Assembly: GCF_003217775.1 (NCBI RefSeq)
Contig: NZ_QJVJ01000003.1
Span: forward strand, 372,001-436,000
DNA length: 64,000 nucleotides
Direction of reading: 5' to 3'
DNA from: Paenibacillus flagellatus
GTDB taxonomy: Bacteria; Bacillota; Bacilli; Paenibacillales; NBRC-103111
The translations under genes were made by a program, and so were the position numbers. Below the pieces are notes generated by a model, which was given only the letters and a program-made list of their open reading frames with translations, had not been told where the DNA came from and did no database searches. This document shows, in pieces, positions 16,308 to 25,981 of this stretch (positions are counted from its first letter, which is position 1; every line of letters starts with the position of its first letter).

Positions 16308-17840
16308 TTATTTTCTCTTCTTCCACTCCTCGTTCGCTTGCTTCTCGATCGTCTGGCCGCCCTGCTGGTAATACTTTTGCACGAACTCGTCGAATTTGTC
16401 CACCGGCCACGTGCCGGTTACGATTTTGACGAAATATTCGAGCCACAGCTTCTTCTCGAGATCGGGATAGTCGAGCTCGGCCGGAACCGTCTTCCAGAGC
16501 GCGTTTTTGATCAAGTTTTTCGATGCGGTGTCGAGCGCCGCGCGCACGACCTCTTCCGTCCAGCGGCGGTCCGTCACCTGCACGAAACGGATCGGATTCG
16601 AGTATCCCTTTTTGTACAGCTCGGTGTACGTCGATTTCATCGCGATGAAGTTTTTCGCCTTATCGTACGTGTAGTCGACGTTCTCTTCGCCGTAAGTAAC
16701 CAAATTGATGCCGCCTTCCTCGCTGACCGACCAGTCGAGCACCCGGATGAGCTTCTCCGGATCTTTCGCCTTGGCGCTGATCGCGCGAAGACCGCCTCCC
16801 GCGTACGGATTCACTTCCGGGTAACCGAGCTTGCCGTTCGGACCCTTCGGCGGAGCCGCGAGCACGAGCTTGGCCGTCGGGGTCGCCTTGAGCAGCGCTT
16901 CGGGCACCCCGCTTCCTTTCGGATTGACGTTGAAGCCGTCGCCTTCGAAAATGCCGATCTTGGAATTGATCTGCTTCGATTCGTGCTGCTTCAGCTCCAT
17001 GACCGGGAACTCGGGATCGATCAGCCCTTCCTTGTACCATTGCGCGAGTACGGCAAGCGCCTGCTTCGCCTCCGGCGTCGTGAACCCTTTGACGATTTTG
17101 CCTTCCTTTTCGACCCAATACGTCGGTGAAATGCCGAACGCGCCGAACACGACGTTGAACTTCGAATCTTTGTAGCCGCCGAGGCCGTACGTGTCCTTCT
17201 GGCCGTTCTTGTCCGGATCGTTGTTCGTGAACGCCTTCAGCGTCGCATGCAGCTCGTCCAGCGTCGTCGGCATCTTCAACCCGAGATTGTCGAGCCAATC
17301 TTGCCGGACGAGCAGCCCTCCCGTATTCGGGGAATTGAGCGAGCCTTCCATGACGCCGTACGGAATCGCGTACTTCTTCCCGTCGAACGTGACGCCTTCC
17401 CACCGTTCCTTCGGAATCATCTTCATCAGGTTGGGCGCTTTTGCAAGCAAATCGTCGACGGGCTTGACCAAGCCTTGGCTGACGAATTGGGCGAGCGTCG
17501 TCGAATCGACGCTGAAGTAATCCGGCAGCTCGCCGGAGGAGGCGAGCAGGTTCAGCTTCGTCGTATATTCGGTTCCCGCGAGCAGTGACACCTTGTAGTC
17601 GACTCCCTTGATGCCCGCTTTCTCCAACGCCCCCTGCACCTTCGCTTTCGCCTCCCCGCCGTTTTCCGGATATTCCGGAATGCCAAGGTTGAAAAGCATG
17701 TTGTACGTCACCGGTTTTTCCGCCGGCTGCACGTTGTTCGATCCGGACGCGCCGTCGCCTTCCTTCGCGTCTCCGCATCCGGTTAAGGCGGCGAGGCTGA
17801 CGACGGTGACGACGGGCAATACGTTTATCCATTTTTTCAT
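16308..17840 (-). CDS. Carbohydrate ABC importer, solute-binding lipoprotein (LipO/YtcQ-like)
   Basis: Protein of 510 residues with lipobox AALTGC (Cys22) after a short hydrophobic signal. The mature part has the family hallmarks of large oligosaccharide binders: SSGELPDYFSVDSTTLAQFV, IPYGVMEGSLNSPNTGGLLVRQDWLDNLGL and the Ca-binding-like loop DPDKNGQKDTYGL. It captures a sugar outside and delivers it to the two permeases just upstream (38-base gap). The ribosome site is AGGGGG. No ATPase is encoded in the operon. A hairpin with a T-run follows. The ligand is probably an oligosaccharide from the glycan handled by the neighbouring sulfatase and lyase. Confidence 0.9.
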   Translation of the reverse strand: MKKWINVLPVVTVVSLAALTGCGDAKEGDGASGSNNVQPAEKPVTYNMLFNLGIPEYPENGGEAKAKVQGALEKAGIKGVDYKVSLLAGTEYTTKLNLLASSGELPDYFSVDSTTLAQFVSQGLVKPVDDLLAKAPNLMKMIPKERWEGVTFDGKKYAIPYGVMEGSLNSPNTGGLLVRQDWLDNLGLKMPTTLDELHATLKAFTNNDPDKNGQKDTYGLGGYKDSKFNVVFGAFGISPTYWVEKEGKIVKGFTTPEAKQALAVLAQWYKEGLIDPEFPVMELKQHESKQINSKIGIFEGDGFNVNPKGSGVPEALLKATPTAKLVLAAPPKGPNGKLGYPEVNPYAGGGLRAISAKAKDPEKLIRVLDWSVSEEGGINLVTYGEENVDYTYDKAKNFIAMKSTYTELYKKGYSNPIRFVQVTDRRWTEEVVRAALDTASKNLIKNALWKTVPAELDYPDLEKKLWLEYFVKIVTGTWPVDKFDEFVQKYYQQGGQTIEKQANEEWKKRK

Positions 17841-17878
17841 ACGAGGACCCCCTACGACCTATTCGTCCTGAGCTTGCT

Positions 17879-18742
17879 TTACGATTTGACGGAACCGAGC
17901 ATGGTTCCTTTCATGAAATATTTTTGCAGGAACGGGTACACGCACATGACCGGGATGATCGAGACGACGATCGTGGCGGCGATGACCGATTCGGTGGACG
18001 ACTCGGTCGTCTGTCCCGATTCCGCGACGAGCTGCTGTCCCGCGATAATTTGCTTCAGCAGCAAAGGAAGCGTGTACAGCGATTTGTCGTTCAAATAAAT
18101 AAGAGCCTGCATGAAGTTGTTCCATAGTCCGACGCACTCCCAAAGCGCGATCGTCGCGAGCACCGGCTTGCAAAGCGGCAAGACGATCGTAAAGAAAATA
18201 CGCAGCGGATTGGCGCCGTCGATCGTGGCCGACTCCTCGATTTCGTCCGGAATCGTCCTCATGAAGCTTTGCATGACGATGACGTTGAACGCCGAAATCA
18301 TGCCCGGTATAATAAGCGCCCACAACGAATTGATCAACCCCAAGCTTTTGACGAGCAGGTAGGTCGGAATCAGGCCGCCGCCGAACAGCATCGTGAACAG
18401 GACGAGAAACGTGATGACCTTTACGCCCGGCAAGCTGCTCCGGTTCAGCGGATATGCCGTCATCGCCGTGAGCAGAACGTGCAGCAACGTGCCGCAGACG
18501 GCTACGATAATGCTATTGCGGTACGCCAGCCAGATGAAGCTCGATTCGAACACGCTTTCATAGGCGGCCACCGTAAACTCCCTCGGCCCGAGAAACAAGC
18601 CGCCCCTGAGCGCTCCCGCCGTCGAGCTGAACGACATCGAGATCTCGTGCCAGAGCGGGTAAAACGTAACGGCGCAAAAAACGGTCAAAAACAGCGTATT
18701 GCCCCAGTCGAACAGTCGACTTCCCGTACTTTTCCTTATCAT
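17879..18742 (-). CDS. Carbohydrate ABC importer permease (YtcP/LplC-like)
   Basis: Protein of 287 residues with six membrane helices and the cytoplasmic EAA loop (IEESATIDGANPLRIFFTIVLPL) that docks the ATPase. The end FLQKYFMKGTMLGSVKS is the usual C-terminus of the LplC subfamily. I start at ATG 18742, nine bases after GAGG. An ATG three codons upstream touches the ribosome site itself and is less likely. The stop of the upstream permease lies within this ribosome site, so the two are tightly coupled. Pairs with the next permease as a heterodimer. Confidence 0.9.
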   Translation of the reverse strand: MIRKSTGSRLFDWGNTLFLTVFCAVTFYPLWHEISMSFSSTAGALRGGLFLGPREFTVAAYESVFESSFIWLAYRNSIIVAVCGTLLHVLLTAMTAYPLNRSSLPGVKVITFLVLFTMLFGGGLIPTYLLVKSLGLINSLWALIIPGMISAFNVIVMQSFMRTIPDEIEESATIDGANPLRIFFTIVLPLCKPVLATIALWECVGLWNNFMQALIYLNDKSLYTLPLLLKQIIAGQQLVAESGQTTESSTESVIAATIVVSIIPVMCVYPFLQKYFMKGTMLGSVKS

Positions 18743-18753
18743 TGTGCTCATCC

Positions 18754-19698
18754 TCACCAAAGTCCGCGTTCGCCCATCCGTCTGACGAGCCAGTTCGTAA
18801 ACAGCAGAAGCGTCAATCCGACGACCGATTGGAACAGCCCTGCGGCGGCCGCGAACGAATACCGGCCCATCGTCAAGCCGACACGGTACACGTACGTATC
18901 CAGCACGTCGGATACCTCGTAGACGAGCGGATTGTACAGCATGTAAATTTGATCGAAGCCGACGTTCAAAATGTGGCCGGTCCGCAAAATAAGCAGGACG
19001 ACGATCGTCGAAGCGATACACGGCAGCGTAATGTGCCGCACGAGCTGGAACCGGTTGGCGCCGTCGATGCGGGCCGCCTCGTACAACTCCGGGTTGACGC
19101 CGGCGATCGCCGCCAAATAAATGACCGTACCCCAGCCGACCTCCTTCCACATCTCCGATCCGACCAGAAAGCCGCGGAACGTATCCGGGTTCATCATCGG
19201 CGACGTCGTCATCCCGAGAAGGCCGAGCAATCCCGTATCGGTCGAAAAAACGGAAAACAAAATGCCGCTCAGCACGACCCACGAGACGAAGTGCGGAAAA
19301 TAAAGGATCGTTTGTACGACCCGTTTGAACGTGCTGTGGAACACTTCGTTCAGCAGCAGCGCCAGGACGATCGGGGCCGGAAAGTTGAAGACGAGCTTGT
19401 AAAAGCTGATGATGATCGTGTTACGGAGCGCGACCCAAAAGTCGGGTGCGTCGAACAGGATGCGAAACCACTTCAACCCCGCCCACGGGCTCGAGAACAC
19501 GCCGCCGGCGATTTTGAAATCTTGGAACGCGATGACGATTCCCGCCATCGGGACGTACCGGAAGATGACGAAATAAACGACGCCGGGCAGCAGCAGCAAA
19601 TAATAATATCGATGCTTGCGAAACGCTTTCATGAACTTCGACCGGCCGCCCGGCGCTCCGGCTGCGAGCGGGCCGGGCGCTTCGATCCGATTAAGCAA
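18754..19698 (-). CDS. Carbohydrate ABC importer permease (LplB/YtcP-partner type)
   Basis: Protein of 314 residues beginning at TTG 19698, which has AAGGAGG seven bases upstream; an in-frame ATG at 19797 has no ribosome site and lies in the promoter/cre region. Six helices follow, the first in YYYLLLLPGVVYFVIF. The EAA loop is ELYEAARIDGANRFQLVRHITLPCI, and the protein ends in MGERGLW, typical of LplB-like subunits. First gene of an operon with a second permease and the solute-binding protein. A cre box lies at the presumed transcription start and the AraC-type regulator gene is upstream. Confidence 0.9.
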   Translation of the reverse strand: MLNRIEAPGPLAAGAPGGRSKFMKAFRKHRYYYLLLLPGVVYFVIFRYVPMAGIVIAFQDFKIAGGVFSSPWAGLKWFRILFDAPDFWVALRNTIIISFYKLVFNFPAPIVLALLLNEVFHSTFKRVVQTILYFPHFVSWVVLSGILFSVFSTDTGLLGLLGMTTSPMMNPDTFRGFLVGSEMWKEVGWGTVIYLAAIAGVNPELYEAARIDGANRFQLVRHITLPCIASTIVVLLILRTGHILNVGFDQIYMLYNPLVYEVSDVLDTYVYRVGLTMGRYSFAAAAGLFQSVVGLTLLLFTNWLVRRMGERGLW

Positions 19699-19737
19699 TG
19701 GGTTTCCTCCTTCCTTGAAAACGTTACACCGCTTTCC

Positions 19738-19751
19738 TGTGTACGCTTTCA
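19738..19751 (-). promoter_or_regulatory. Candidate cre box (CcpA) upstream of the first importer operon
   Basis: Minus-strand TGAAAGCGTACACA matches the loose consensus TGNAANCGNNNNCA fully and the stricter TGWAANCGNTNWCA at 13 of 14 positions. It lies 40 bases before the permease start and next to a possible -10 (TACGAT, 19756-19751). Confidence 0.55.
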
Positions 19752-19772
19752 TCGTAATAGAGAGAGGAGGCG

Positions 19773-19805
19773 AAAAAAAATCCTCAGTTTGCGACAAACA
19801 TGAGG
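19773..19805 (-). terminator. Strong intrinsic terminator after the first AraC-type regulator
   Basis: Minus-strand stem CCTCA-tGTTTG / CAAAC-TGAGG with one bulge and a three-base loop, followed by eight Ts. It separates the regulator from the importer operon. Confidence 0.9.
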
Positions 19806-19851
19806 AATAACGGATAACGGCGCGTCCGATGTTATGAATTTCGTACGAATA

Positions 19852-22149
19852 TCACGTTTTTACGATGCTTTTGCGGTATTCGCCGGGCGTCACGCCCTCG
19901 TATTTTTTGAAAAAACGGATGAAGCTTTGCACGTCGTTATAGCCGAGCGCTTGGCTGATCTCGTGCAGCGAGTCGTTCCGGCGCGCAAGCAGCTCCTTGC
20001 TTTTCGTCATCCGGAATTCGGTCAAATATTCGAGCATCGACTTCCCCGTCTCCGCCTTGAACGTGCGGCTCAAATGACCGCCGCTGACGCCGACGTGCTC
20101 GGCGATGTCGGAAATCGACATATTGGTCGAGAAATGCGTTTCCATATATGCGATCGCTTTGGACACGTACCAGTTCGTGTTTTTCCGATCCTGCCACGCC
20201 TCGAGAAACGTAATGACCCGGTCGATGTGCGCGCTCAAAAATTGGCGCAGCTCGTCGTTGTTGCGGCAGCGGTCCAGCTTGAATATGCCGACCTCTTCGT
20301 TCAAGCTCCAGACGTCGTAGCCTTCCTTCAACAGCTCGTTCACGATGCTGCCCATCAGGACGACGATCATCCCCTGCAGCTTCTCGTGCGAATATTTCGA
20401 GTCGTAAATGTACTGCTCGAACAGCTCCCCGATGCAGGCTTCCGCCCTTTCCCGATCCAGCGAAACGATCCGTTGAATGAGCTGCTTTTGCATCGACAGC
20501 GGATAGACGAATTTCGATTCGTTCTGCTGCTCCTGTACGAAAATGACTTCGCTGCTGGCCATGACCGCCTTGTAATTCAATTCTCTGCGCAGATGCTCGT
20601 AGGAAGTATGGATCTGCCCGACGGGACATACTTCGCCGACGAACAGCTGCAGCGAAGCGTTCAGCTGCTCCCGGGCCATCGCGCTCATATCGGCATAACA
20701 GGCGTTGATGCGGTCCTTGAGCTCGTCATCGAGACGCGACGCGTTCAAGTTGACGATAAAACCGAGCTTGTTGCCGTCCAAAATCGTCCCTTCGCACGAA
20801 AACCGCTTCTGGAGCGACTCGGAAACCAAACTGAACATGACAAGCTTCCGCTGCGGATCGTCGGCATGCTCGGGCACGGCGAAGTCGAAGACGGAGACGA
20901 TGACGAGGTATCCGGGCTCCGCGAACGATAGGCCGAGCTGCTCCAGCCGAATCGGAATCGACTCCTTGTCCAGCAAATTGTTTTGCAAAATGTCCGAAAT
21001 GAGATGGTCTTTCACGACGGGCTCGTTTCGCTTGATCGTCTCGATCATGCTGTCGATCGCGCCGCTTACGATCGAAATTTCGTCGGAGCCCGCTCTTGCC
21101 GGCGGCATGAGCCGCTTCCCGGCCGTCCCGGTCAGCGCCTCGACGATTTTTTTCCACGGGTTGTACATTTTGACGGCATACCCGTACGAGACGGCTAGCC
21201 CGATCAGCGATACGAGCACGACGATGAGCGCCGAATCGGTCAGCTTCCCGAACAGCCGGTCCTGATACAGCCGATACGGCGTCAGGCTGACGACCTTCCA
21301 CCCGTTGTAAGCGACGGAGTACGAACGGGCGAAGTACGTCGTCCCGTCGATCCGGACTTTGCCCATGTGCGCCAAGCCGGAGCCGGCCGCCCTCTCGGCC
21401 AGCGCGTTCAGCTCCGCGTCCGGCGCCGGCCCGAACCGCGAAATCGGGAAGCCGTCGCCGTCCAAAATCACCGTCCGGCTATCCGCCCCGTTGCTCATGC
21501 TGGACAAGGTGCTCAGGAAGACGTCCTTCGGGATGTTGATGACGAGCGTCCCGAGCGGCTTGACGGCCGTAACCGGTATCGATTTGTAAAACGTCACGAA
21601 CTCCCCGCCGTTGTCCGAAGCGGCAGGGGTGCGGAACGCTTCCGCGGGCGGCTTCCGCACCTGGTACCACCAGGTCGAGCTGCCGCTTTTCTCGTGAATT
21701 TGTTCGACGACGTAATGGTCGTAAAAGGAGGAAGCGTCGAACAACCCTTCGTTCGTCGTAATGACTTTGTCTCTCGCCGAGGCGAAAATATAGACGGAAT
21801 GGAACAAATTGTTCGGTACGATCTGATTGCGGACTTGTTCTTTTAATTGGTAATAGTCGAACATGGAAAATTCGCCGGCATTTTGCAGCCACGTGTTCAC
21901 GGACGGGATGAACGACAGCTGCAAAGAAAACGAGTTGATTTGGTCGATCACGGTTTCGATATTTTTGGACACGCGCTGCGTGCCCGCTTCGGACGACTGT
22001 TCGATTTGCGCGAGCAGATCTTCCTTCATCGTATAGGCGTATACGGAGATGATCAGCAGCGTCGGAATGAGGATCGTTACGAAATAGGAAAGCAGCAGTT
22101 TCCGGAACAACGATCGGTTGAAGTATACTTTGGTTGCAAGCCCTTTCAT
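19852..22149 (-). CDS. Membrane-anchored AraC-family transcriptional regulator with extracellular sensor domain
   Basis: Protein of 765 residues. A first membrane helix (~17-38) is followed by a ~260-residue extracellular double-Cache-like domain (TVILDGDGFPISRFGP, YSVAYNGWKVVSLTPY), a second helix (~305-325) and a HAMP-like linker (YNPWKKIVEALTG). The C-terminal ~100 residues carry two AraC helix-turn-helices (MSISDIAEHVGVSGGHLSRTFKAETG and SLHEISQALGYNDVQSFIRFFKKYEGVTPGEYR). Such one-component regulators sense an external ligand and activate adjacent sugar-importer genes. The importer operon starts 153 bases downstream, separated by a terminator. A similar protein heads the second module (26074-28389). 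Confidence 0.88.
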   Translation of the reverse strand: MKGLATKVYFNRSLFRKLLLSYFVTILIPTLLIISVYAYTMKEDLLAQIEQSSEAGTQRVSKNIETVIDQINSFSLQLSFIPSVNTWLQNAGEFSMFDYYQLKEQVRNQIVPNNLFHSVYIFASARDKVITTNEGLFDASSFYDHYVVEQIHEKSGSSTWWYQVRKPPAEAFRTPAASDNGGEFVTFYKSIPVTAVKPLGTLVINIPKDVFLSTLSSMSNGADSRTVILDGDGFPISRFGPAPDAELNALAERAAGSGLAHMGKVRIDGTTYFARSYSVAYNGWKVVSLTPYRLYQDRLFGKLTDSALIVVLVSLIGLAVSYGYAVKMYNPWKKIVEALTGTAGKRLMPPARAGSDEISIVSGAIDSMIETIKRNEPVVKDHLISDILQNNLLDKESIPIRLEQLGLSFAEPGYLVIVSVFDFAVPEHADDPQRKLVMFSLVSESLQKRFSCEGTILDGNKLGFIVNLNASRLDDELKDRINACYADMSAMAREQLNASLQLFVGEVCPVGQIHTSYEHLRRELNYKAVMASSEVIFVQEQQNESKFVYPLSMQKQLIQRIVSLDRERAEACIGELFEQYIYDSKYSHEKLQGMIVVLMGSIVNELLKEGYDVWSLNEEVGIFKLDRCRNNDELRQFLSAHIDRVITFLEAWQDRKNTNWYVSKAIAYMETHFSTNMSISDIAEHVGVSGGHLSRTFKAETGKSMLEYLTEFRMTKSKELLARRNDSLHEISQALGYNDVQSFIRFFKKYEGVTPGEYRKSIVKT

Positions 22150-22295
22150 AATGCGGCACTCCCTATCGACTTACTGGTTCATGCATCGGTGAAACCAGTG
22201 TACACCATATCGTGCGAACTTTGAAGCGTTCGCCGAAATCGGCCGGAATGACGTCGGCTTCGTTACGGTCGGCCGCTTCCCCCCCTCACGCACGA

Positions 22296-22323
22296 AAGGC
22301 CGCCCCTCGACGGAGGCGGCCTT
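22296..22323 (-). terminator. Intrinsic terminator of the second importer operon
   Basis: Perfect 9-bp stem AAGGCCGCC / GGCGGCCTT lying just after the solute-binding protein stop. Only a short T-run on the minus strand. Confidence 0.72.
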
Positions 22324-22328
22324 CCTAC

Positions 22329-24005
22329 CTACTTCTTCTTGAACTTCGTGTCGTACGCCTGCTGGTAAATGTCCAAATACCGCTTCAGGTTCATGTTGTC
22401 GAGATTTTTCACGTACGAATCCCACGTTTTGTCGATATCGGCGTCGCCCGTCACGAAGCGGGCCATCATTTCTTTGACGTGATCGAGAATCGTTTTCTCC
22501 AAATCGGCAAGCTCCGCCGCTTGGTCGGCCGTGAAAAAGACCGGCGGCATTACGTTGTCCATCGGCATTTGGTACGGCTCCATCTTCTGCTTCGTCTCGT
22601 TGTACAAAATGACCTCGAGCGGCTGGTCCGGGTTTTGCACTTCGCCGAGCCGGAAGTCGTTCGACCGGTAGCCGGGGCCGGTCTGGCTCCAGTTCACGTT
22701 CTGCACCCCGCCCCACGGCGTAAGCTGCTTCCAGATCGCCGGCTTGCCGTTGATGCCGATTTCCGACTTGTCGGCATATTTCCATTCGACGCCTTCGCGG
22801 CCGGCGTACCAGCGCAGCGTCGTTTCCGGCGAGTTGAACAGGAAGTCGGCCAGCCGGAACGCCACCTCCGGGTTTTTCGCCTTGTTCGTGATGATGTATT
22901 GGCCGTTGCCGACCACGTACGGGTGATACGCCGCGTTTTGAAAGCCGTTCGGACCTTTCAGCGGCGGGACGGCGACATACGTGAGCCAGCGGCCGCTCTT
23001 GCCTCCCAGCGTCGCGACCGACCCCATATTGTGGCCGGAGGAGGCGCCGAGAATGACCGTGTCCGGGTTTTCGCCCAGCTTCTTCAGCTGGTCGTTGTCC
23101 TGCGTCAGCGCCTGCGGGTCGATCAGCCCTTCGGCGTAAAGCTTTCGCAAATATTTGAGCCCTTCCTTCCATTCGGGCTTATTGTAGGGCACCGTCACTT
23201 TTCCGTTCTCGAGGTACAGCTTCTTGTCGCCGTGATCGTAGACGAATGCGTTCATCAGGAACGAGTCGATCATCGAGGGCGAGAACAGATGGCTGCTCGA
23301 CGCCTGCACCGAGCCCGACAGCGCGATTTCGTCCGGCTTGCCGTTGCCGTTCGGATCCCGCGTCTTAAACGCTTTCAACACCTCGTAAAACTCGTCGGTC
23401 GTCGTCGGCATCCGGAGCCCGAGCTTGTCGAGCCACGGCTTGTGAATCCACATCCGCTGGTGGTACATGCAGTGATAGCATTCGTTGACCTGCGGCAGCG
23501 CGTAAATGTTCCCGTCCGGCGCGGTAATCAAATCTTTGTAGAACGGGCTCGCGTCGAACATTTTTTTCATCTCCACGCCGTACTTGTCGATCATGTCGTT
23601 CAGCTTGAGGAAGACGCCTTGCGTACCGTAAATCATCATCTGGGTCGGTGAGACGCCGAAACCCATTATGACGTCGGGGTAATCGCCGCTCGACAGGACG
23701 AGATTCAGCTTCTCCGTCGCCGACTTCTCGGGCGCGACCTCCCAATCGATATGGACGTTCGTCTTCTGCTCCAGCCATTTCGTAAACTCGTTCGTGGCGA
23801 AATCTTCGACCGTCGAATTGCCTCTTACCAATATTTTCACCGTCGTTTTCTCGTTCGTAATCGGGAGCTGACCGGGCGGATTCGTGACGACCCCGGTGCC
23901 GCCCTCTCCCTCCTGCGTCGCCGCCTCTTCTTTCCCCGAGCAGCCGCTTAACGCCAGCATCGTGCCCAGCGCCAGCGACAGTACGATTGCCGCAGCTTTG
24001 TTCAA
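22329..24005 (-). CDS. Carbohydrate ABC importer, solute-binding lipoprotein (second module)
   Basis: Protein of 558 residues beginning at TTG 24005 (GGGAGGG seven bases upstream). Lipobox LALSGC (Cys22). The mature part is a large LipO-like binder: VLSSGDYPDVIMGFG, YALPQVNECYHCMYHQRMWIHKPWLDKLGLRMP and the loop DPNGNGKPDEI are typical. It shares its layout with the binder at 16308-17840, but the ligand-contact regions differ, which suggests a different or larger sugar. Last gene of its operon, followed by a terminator. It would hand the ligand to the two permeases upstream (41-base gap). Confidence 0.9.
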   Translation of the reverse strand: MNKAAAIVLSLALGTMLALSGCSGKEEAATQEGEGGTGVVTNPPGQLPITNEKTTVKILVRGNSTVEDFATNEFTKWLEQKTNVHIDWEVAPEKSATEKLNLVLSSGDYPDVIMGFGVSPTQMMIYGTQGVFLKLNDMIDKYGVEMKKMFDASPFYKDLITAPDGNIYALPQVNECYHCMYHQRMWIHKPWLDKLGLRMPTTTDEFYEVLKAFKTRDPNGNGKPDEIALSGSVQASSSHLFSPSMIDSFLMNAFVYDHGDKKLYLENGKVTVPYNKPEWKEGLKYLRKLYAEGLIDPQALTQDNDQLKKLGENPDTVILGASSGHNMGSVATLGGKSGRWLTYVAVPPLKGPNGFQNAAYHPYVVGNGQYIITNKAKNPEVAFRLADFLFNSPETTLRWYAGREGVEWKYADKSEIGINGKPAIWKQLTPWGGVQNVNWSQTGPGYRSNDFRLGEVQNPDQPLEVILYNETKQKMEPYQMPMDNVMPPVFFTADQAAELADLEKTILDHVKEMMARFVTGDADIDKTWDSYVKNLDNMNLKRYLDIYQQAYDTKFKKK

Positions 24006-24046
24006 GCGCTTTCCCTCCCGGAATGGATTCCGCGTTTCCGGCCCGC

Positions 24047-24943
24047 TCATCCTTTTAACGAGCCGATCATGATTCCTTTCACGAAATACTTCTGCACGAA
24101 CGGATAGACGATCAACAGCGGTACGGTCGCTACGACGATGAGCGAATATTTGAGCAGCTCCCTTAGCCCTTCCCGCTTCGCCTGCTCGGCCACGTCGGTC
24201 AGCATCGTCAGATCGACCTCGTTTTGCACGAGAATGTCCCGCAGGACGAGCTGGAGCGGATACAAGCTTTGGTTTTTCAAGTAAATGAGCGCGCTGAAGT
24301 ACGAGTTCCAATGACCGACCGCATAAAACAGCGTAATGACGGCGATGATCGGGCCCGAAAGCGGCAGCACGACTGACCAAACGAATCGAAAATCGTTGCA
24401 GCCGTCCAGCTGCGACGCCTCCAGCAGCTCGTCGGGGATCGTCGTTTGGAAGTACGTCCGCGTAATGATCATGTTCCATACCCCGAGGGCGCCGGGCAGC
24501 AGCATCGACCATGCCGTATTCAGCATCCCCAGCTCCTTGACAAGCAAGTACGTTGGAATGAGCCCGCCGGAAAACATCATCGTGAAGACGAACAAAAACA
24601 TGAACGCGTTTTTGCCGTAAAAGTCTTTGCGCGACAACGGATACGCCGCGAGAATCGTCATCGCCACATTAATCAGCGTTCCCGCCGCCGTATAGAAGAC
24701 CGAGTTCGCAAAGCCGCTCCAAATGAGCTTGTGCTTGAAAACGGCGGCGTACCCGTCGAGCGTCGGGTCGACCGGCCACAGCCACACTTCGCCGGAAATG
24801 ACCGCATCCGCGTCGCTGATCGAGGCGCTCGCGACGTAGACGAGCGGATATAGAATCGTTATCGCGAACAACGACAAGACCCCGTAATTGACGGCCGTAA
24901 ACAGCCGATCGCTTCTCGTTTCCCGAATGGCCGAACGTTTCAC
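24047..24943 (-). CDS. Carbohydrate ABC importer permease (LplC-like, second module)
   Basis: Protein of 298 residues starting at GTG 24943 with AAGGAGGGAG directly upstream. Six membrane helices, the EAA loop (DELLEASQLDGCNDFRFVWSVVLPL) and the C-terminus FVQKYFVKGIMIGSLKG place it in the LplC subfamily. It follows the other permease by 24 bases and precedes the solute-binding protein by 41. This is the same gene order as in the first module, but here the importer genes follow their AraC-type regulator with no clear terminator between. Confidence 0.9.
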   Translation of the reverse strand: MKRSAIRETRSDRLFTAVNYGVLSLFAITILYPLVYVASASISDADAVISGEVWLWPVDPTLDGYAAVFKHKLIWSGFANSVFYTAAGTLINVAMTILAAYPLSRKDFYGKNAFMFLFVFTMMFSGGLIPTYLLVKELGMLNTAWSMLLPGALGVWNMIITRTYFQTTIPDELLEASQLDGCNDFRFVWSVVLPLSGPIIAVITLFYAVGHWNSYFSALIYLKNQSLYPLQLVLRDILVQNEVDLTMLTDVAEQAKREGLRELLKYSLIVVATVPLLIVYPFVQKYFVKGIMIGSLKG

Positions 24944-24967
24944 GGCTCCCTCCTTTCCCGTCCCCCC

Positions 24968-25936
24968 CTACCATAAGCTCGCCTGCTTCGTCTTTTGGGC
25001 GATCTTGTTGACGGCGACGAGAAGGACGAGGTTGACGACGGACTTGAACAGACCGATGGCGGACGAATACGAATAGTTCATCGCCTGCGACGCCAGCCCG
25101 ACCTTGTACACGTACGTGTCGATCACTTCCGAGGTCCGGATGTTGAGCGGGTTTTGCATGAGCAGCACCTTCTCGAAGCCGACGTCGAGCATATGCCCCG
25201 TATTCATGATGAGCATGATGATCGCGATCGGCATAATGCCCGGCAGATCGATATGCCACATCCGTCTCAGCTTCGTCGCCCCGTCGACGACGGCCGCTTC
25301 GTGCAGCGACGGGTCGATGGAGGCCAACGCGGCCAAATAAATGATGCAGCCGAAGCCGACGTTTTGCCAAATGCCCGACCAGACGTAGATCGACTTGAAA
25401 TAGCCGGGTACCCCCATGAAGTTGATCGTTTCGAAGCCGAGCGCCCGCAGCACCGTGTTGACGATGCCGTTGCGAGGGTCGAGCAGCTCGAAGATGATGC
25501 CGACCATGACGACGACGGAAATGAAGTAGGGCGCGTACGTAATCATCTGCACCGATTTTTTGAACATCCGGCTTCCGACGTAATTCAAGCCGAGCGCCAG
25601 TATAATCGGGAACGGGAAGCTCGCCGCCAAGCTGTACACGCTCAGCACGATCGTATTGCGCATAAGCCGCCAAAAATCGTAGGAATGGAAAAACCTCGCG
25701 AAATGTTTGAACCCGACCCATTCGCTTTCCCATATGCCTTTCGTGACCGAATAGTTTTTGAAAGCGATCTGGGCGCCGTACATCGGCGCGTACTTGAACA
25801 GGACGATGTACAGGACGGGCAGTGCGATAAGCGCGTACAGGCGCCACGACTTCCTCATGTTCCGCCATGGCGTGGCGGCCCCGGTTTTCCAAACGCCTCG
25901 CACGGCGTTGTCCGCTGCTCGTCTGGACGTCTCCAA
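24968..25936 (-). CDS. Carbohydrate ABC importer permease (LplB-like, second module)
   Basis: Protein of 322 residues. The start is TTG 25936 with GGGAGG seven bases upstream; the in-frame ATG at 26056 would run through operator-like repeats and lacks a ribosome site. The first helix is in WRLYALIALPVLYIVLF, the EAA loop is SLHEAAVVDGATKLRRMWHIDLPG, and the end is KTKQASLW. It heads the second importer operon. The upstream gap carries GAAACGTTTC and three ATGTGCA repeats, which suggests control by the AraC-type regulator encoded next door. Confidence 0.9.
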   Translation of the reverse strand: METSRRAADNAVRGVWKTGAATPWRNMRKSWRLYALIALPVLYIVLFKYAPMYGAQIAFKNYSVTKGIWESEWVGFKHFARFFHSYDFWRLMRNTIVLSVYSLAASFPFPIILALGLNYVGSRMFKKSVQMITYAPYFISVVVMVGIIFELLDPRNGIVNTVLRALGFETINFMGVPGYFKSIYVWSGIWQNVGFGCIIYLAALASIDPSLHEAAVVDGATKLRRMWHIDLPGIMPIAIIMLIMNTGHMLDVGFEKVLLMQNPLNIRTSEVIDTYVYKVGLASQAMNYSYSSAIGLFKSVVNLVLLVAVNKIAQKTKQASLW

Positions 25937-25981
25937 ACGTTCACCTCCCTCCGATTCCACGATAAATCGGCCGGGCGGGCC

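Noticed and set aside
19718-19730. Second cre-like string near the first importer operon
   Set aside because: It is one base short of the 14-bp consensus, unlike the good match at 19738-19751.
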